Assembly: GCA_003503535.1 (NCBI GenBank)
Contig: DOCI01000131.1
Coordinates: forward strand, 16,608-43,898
Reading direction: 5' to 3'
DNA: 27,291 bases
Source of the DNA: Planctomycetaceae bacterium
GTDB taxonomy: Bacteria > Planctomycetota > Planctomycetia > Planctomycetales > Planctomycetaceae
Shown: positions 24,757-27,291 of the stretch, piece by piece
How the letters are laid out: each line of letters begins with the position of its first letter
Numbering within the stretch: position 1 is the first letter of the stretch
Notes under the pieces: generated by a model
Database searches by the model: none
Told to the model about the DNA's origin: nothing
What the model saw: only the letters and a program-made list of their open reading frames with translations
Made by a program: the position numbers and the translations under genes

Positions 24757-25740
24757 TTAAAATTCACCTATCACCTTACCGTCAGCACGATCTCCCAGAT
24801 AGCAGTACGTTGCGTAATCAATATTTTCACTCAAAAAACGAACCGAGCCATCAGCGAGAACAAACTGTGCTCCTCCATCGTGATAGCTGGCATGACCAAC
24901 GGCATCAGTCCACCCGACCGTTTTTGCATCTTCACGAGCTTTAAGAAAAGTACTGTTAATCTTCAGGAAAAAGTGAGATGTTGGAACGTTTTGGGCAAAT
25001 AAAGAACCAAATTCACTGAAATGTGGCTTAGACTCCCCAAGCATTAGCGTGTTGCTGGTTCCATCGGTAAGACTGGCCATGCTGAATTTTGTCACACCCC
25101 GAGCAAACATTCCCGCAACGGCAGCATTATTGGTTTGAGGTCCGCCATTCCAACCCCCGTTGATGCCCCCGGAATTATTACGGCAGAAGGAAGGGAGACC
25201 AGCGGTACAGTCTTTGGTTTGCCCTGTATTCATTGTTCCGCCCACTGGCCGATACATTGCTCCCATCGTCGCGTAGCCGATGTCGTTGAAATTATTGCCA
25301 TCAACCCTTTTGAACGTATTGGCAAATGGATTACTTGGGCAAGCTGCAGCAGAAAAGAACTTATTTTCAAATAATGGTCGATTTGCTGCATTGCCTGTGC
25401 TTACGTTGAAGTTGATTTGGTCGTAAACGGCTGACTGTTCGATATTAGGAAGAATAAATTGAAACCAGCCATGAGCATTGCCTCTAAGCCGATTGGACTC
25501 AGTGGAATTGGGCACGCCATTATCAGTAAATGTCGATGCATAAGGAAAAACCCGGAAGGTATCGTGGTAGTTATGAAGCGCCAGGCCCAACTGCTTCAAG
25601 TTGTTTTTACAGGAGCTTCGACGGGCCGCTTCTCGGGCTTGCTGAACAGCGGGTAGCAGCAAGGCAACCAGAATGGCAATGATTGCGATGACAACCAGCA
25701 GCTCAATTAACGTAAATCCTTTTAATTGACGGCGTTTCAT
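24757..25740 (-). CDS. DUF1559 pseudopilin-like protein
   Basis: The product has 327 residues. [20 protein letters not shown] followed by [20 protein letters not shown] is the pilin-like N-terminus with Gly-Phe cleavage site and Glu5. [21 protein letters not shown] is the DUF1559 hallmark. Later [21 protein letters not shown], and the C-terminal [20 protein letters not shown] with ENID and GKVIGEF are typical, including the H-to-DG motif. The product is expected in the envelope after prepilin processing. Upstream lies a 7-bp stem-loop (25772-25789) that would be in the mRNA leader. It leads a pair with the lipoprotein gene downstream, and it separates the rhamnose genes from the AraC regulator. 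No direct link to rhamnose use is evident. Confidence 0.95.
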   Translation of the reverse strand: MKRRQLKGFTLIELLVVIAIIAILVALLLPAVQQAREAARRSSCKNNLKQLGLALHNYHDTFRVFPYASTFTDNGVPNSTESNRLRGNAHGWFQFILPNIEQSAVYDQINFNVSTGNAANRPLFENKFFSAAACPSNPFANTFKRVDGNNFNDIGYATMGAMYRPVGGTMNTGQTKDCTAGLPSFCRNNSGGINGGWNGGPQTNNAAVAGMFARGVTKFSMASLTDGTSNTLMLGESKPHFSEFGSLFAQNVPTSHFFLKINSTFLKAREDAKTVGWTDAVGHASYHDGGAQFVLADGSVRFLSENIDYATYCYLGDRADGKVIGEF

Positions 25741-25771
25741 GTGAAGATCTCCCTGAAAAATAAATAGAATG

Positions 25772-25789
25772 CTGACTCGATTGAGTCAG
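25772..25789 (-). promoter_or_regulatory. Stem-loop in DUF1559 leader
   Basis: CTGACTC-GATT-GAGTCAG forms a perfect 7-bp stem with a 4-base loop, about 32 bases upstream of the minus-strand DUF1559 start. It could be an operator or an mRNA leader hairpin. No T-run follows on either strand. Confidence 0.35.
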
Positions 25790-25925
25790 AACGAACGTCC
25801 ACTGGAAGGTGGTGAATACCAACCTCTGTCTTATATTGTATCCATTTTATGTGAGAATTGGTTAATTTGTTGATGTAAATATACGACACCCATAAAATAA
25901 TTGACATCTACGAAAGAGTCTTGAA

Positions 25926-25996
25926 GTACAGTATAAAAAGTGTTTGTACAGTGGTACGAGGGTTGCATAATGCTCGTGGGAGTCGCATTATGCGAC
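25926..25996 (+). promoter_or_regulatory. Control region of the AraC-type gene: direct repeats and palindromes
   Basis: GTACAGT occurs at 25926-25932 and again at 25946-25952, exactly 20 bases apart, about two helical turns as for AraC-family half-sites. A 15-bp palindrome, GTCGCAT-T-ATGCGAC, lies at 25982-25996, and the left arm GCATAATG (25965-25972) pairs with CATTATGC (25986-25993). TTGTAC (25944) and CATAAT (25966) with a 16-base spacer may be a weak promoter. The region lies between divergent genes, 90-160 bases before the regulator start. Function is inferred. Confidence 0.4.
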
Positions 25997-26086
25997 ATTG
26001 GTGGGACGCTGGAAAATGCCAGAAGGCACTTTTTCAATCATCGTCATGATTTTCTAATCTGCTTTGCAATGACAAGTCAAATTTAA

Positions 26087-27037
26087 ATGGCTGACAAAAC
26101 AACTCGAAAAGAATCATTTGCTTACGTTCCTGTGACAGAAACTCAAATTAAGCTCGGTTTGTACTTAACAGGCTCCGGGACTGATGTTGTCAGGCCTGAT
26201 GATGTTTATCCTCAGCAACCACATCCAGAACTGTATAACTTTACGTGGAATTCGGGACGTGTACTGCCGGAATATCAATTCGTATTTATCGCTGAAGGAG
26301 CAGGAGAGTTTGAATCAAAGCAGACCGGGAAAGTTGAAATCAAACCAGGCACGATGATGATTCTATTTCCCGATGTCTGGCACCGTTATCGCCCCTCAAA
26401 ATCATCAGGCTGGACTGAATACTGGATTTCTGTCAATGGAGATCTAATCTTCGATTGGCAACAACGTGGAATTCTCTCGCCATTAGCCCCGGTTTATTAT
26501 CTGCAAAACGCAACTGTTCTTATCAGGCAGTACAATGAAATCATCAAATTGATTACAGAAAATCCTCGCCATCAGCCTACCTCGATCTCTGCGCGTGTGC
26601 TGATGATAATTACCGAAGTATTAGACCATCGGGAACCCGTGGGCCCAAACATTCGTTCGCTCGGAGGGAAAAGATATAGCGCCCATGTCATCGCGGCTAT
26701 GACGGAAATCTGGAATCACAGTCACTGGCAACTCTCCGTCTCAATGGTAGCTGATCGTGTCGGAGTCAATCGCAGAACTTTGGAACGACTTTTTGAAAAA
26801 GAGGTCGGTCATACGATTCACAATGAACTGACGAAATGCCGATTAGATCGGGCAACTCGAATGCTCATTGAAACTCAGGTCCCTATCAAATCGGTCGCAT
26901 ATGCATCCGGATTCAGCACCGCCTCAACGATGTCCAGGGTTTTCCAGAGAGAACTGAATATCAGCCCCACCGAATATCGCAGAGCCGGGCAACAGGTCAC
27001 GTCACTCACCTCACGTCGTAATGTTTCTAATTCTTAA
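26087..27037 (+). CDS. AraC-family transcriptional regulator
   Basis: The product has 316 residues. The N-terminal half is a cupin-like sensor (YQFVFIAEGAGEFESKQTGK, VEIKPGTMMILFPDVWHRYRP, SGWTEYWISVNG), the ligand-binding domain of AraC/XylS-type regulators. The C-terminal 100 residues contain the two helix-turn-helix units: LSVSMVADRVGVNRRTLERLFEK, then PIKSVAYASGFSTASTMSRVFQR with the family end NISPTEYRRA. Such proteins switch on sugar catabolic genes when the sugar binds. The gene stands near an L-rhamnose isomerase run on the other strand, so rhamnose is a likely effector (compare E. coli RhaR/RhaS, same family). No clear ribosome site precedes the ATG, and another start cannot be excluded. 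Upstream DNA has direct repeats spaced as half-sites for such regulators. Specificity is inferred. Confidence 0.93.
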   Translation: MADKTTRKESFAYVPVTETQIKLGLYLTGSGTDVVRPDDVYPQQPHPELYNFTWNSGRVLPEYQFVFIAEGAGEFESKQTGKVEIKPGTMMILFPDVWHRYRPSKSSGWTEYWISVNGDLIFDWQQRGILSPLAPVYYLQNATVLIRQYNEIIKLITENPRHQPTSISARVLMIITEVLDHREPVGPNIRSLGGKRYSAHVIAAMTEIWNHSHWQLSVSMVADRVGVNRRTLERLFEKEVGHTIHNELTKCRLDRATRMLIETQVPIKSVAYASGFSTASTMSRVFQRELNISPTEYRRAGQQVTSLTSRRNVSNS

Positions 27038-27186
27038 TGTTTATATGCGGTATCGAAAGTTCACAGCCTTCCGATTTGTAGATAGAGTTTTTCAACCGTC
27101 ATGAGGAAACACTGTGGGCCAGCGATTGCCCAGAGACTATTCGCTGGAGACTATGGTCCGGAAGATATCCCTGGTGAGAAAGAAAA

Positions 27187-27291
27187 TCAACGGGCAGTTA
27201 GACCAGGCAACGGTTCGGGAATGGCAATGGCTCGATTGGTTTCGTAGTTAGCCTGACAATCTTTCCGATATTTCATCGGAGTCGTACCGGT
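27187..27291 (-). CDS. Partial: C-terminal end of probable AraC-type regulator
   Basis: The minus frame enters from the right edge and ends at TGA 27189-27187. It reads TGTTPMKYRKDCQANYETNR followed by AIAIPEPLPGLTAR. TPMKYRK is the typical end of AraC/XylS DNA-binding domains (family pattern G-x-TP-x-x-YR). The remaining 35 codons fit a normal C-terminal tail. It converges with the AraC gene at 26087-27037, whose own end (SPTEYRRAG) is similar but not identical. Only the last 35 codons are in the window, so the call rests on one motif. Confidence 0.5.
   Translation of the reverse strand, partial: TGTTPMKYRKDCQANYETNRAIAIPEPLPGLTAR

Noticed and set aside
27106..27130. Similarity of GAAACAC-TGGG-CAG to the start of transposase copy 2
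   Set aside because: Only about 20 bases match and nothing of the transposase follows; the minus strand here instead ends an AraC-like gene.

Overview
The window looks like planctomycete chromosome, probably of the Gimesia/Rubinisphaera/Rhodopirellula type. The evidence is three DUF1559 pseudopilin-like proteins, a Rhodopirellula-type ECF sigma factor with a FecR-like partner, a WD40 lipoprotein, a Tat-exported xylose-isomerase-like protein, a type I sulfatase and a decayed planctomycete cytochrome-c (PSD1-type) gene. No rRNA, tRNA or CRISPR array was seen. Taxon is inferred from protein families only.

Left part (1-7540). A cytochrome-c gene remnant on the plus strand runs directly into the 3' end of a decayed integrase-type transposase. 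Facing it is a tight five-gene minus-strand unit: ECF sigma factor, FecR-domain membrane protein, WD40 lipoprotein, DUF1559 pseudopilin and an exported protein with a C-terminal membrane anchor. The first four genes are joined by 4-, 4- and 26-bp overlaps, and the last follows after 35 bp. This looks like a cell-envelope sensing or assembly module, and it is the best candidate here for an incompletely described system.

Middle part (7541-15100). An arsenic-resistance operon, arsR-arsD-arsA-arsC, has its own promoter and a likely ArsR operator. All diagnostic cysteines of ArsD, ArsA and ArsC are present, but no arsenite efflux pump gene (arsB or acr3) is in the window. Decayed copies of the same transposase family flank the operon on both sides, and another partial copy lies further right. 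Between them are a small two-helix membrane protein, an FG-GAP protein remnant and a lipoprotein plus DUF1559 pair ending in a strong terminator. This stretch reads as an accessory region with repeated insertion and decay.

Right-middle part (15097-18761). A 5'-truncated gene is coupled by ATGA to an exported glycerophosphodiester phosphodiesterase. That gene is coupled by ATGA to a small cupin, followed by a second cupin and an ankyrin-like protein. A Tat-exported sugar isomerase/epimerase-like protein lies on the minus strand.

Right part (19046-27291). A minus-strand run of L-rhamnose isomerase, NCS1-type permease, small two-helix membrane protein and sulfatase suggests use of a sulfated, rhamnose-containing glycan. 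Upstream are a second lipoprotein/DUF1559 pair in reversed order and a divergent AraC-family activator. The C-terminal end of what looks like another AraC-type regulator enters from the right edge.
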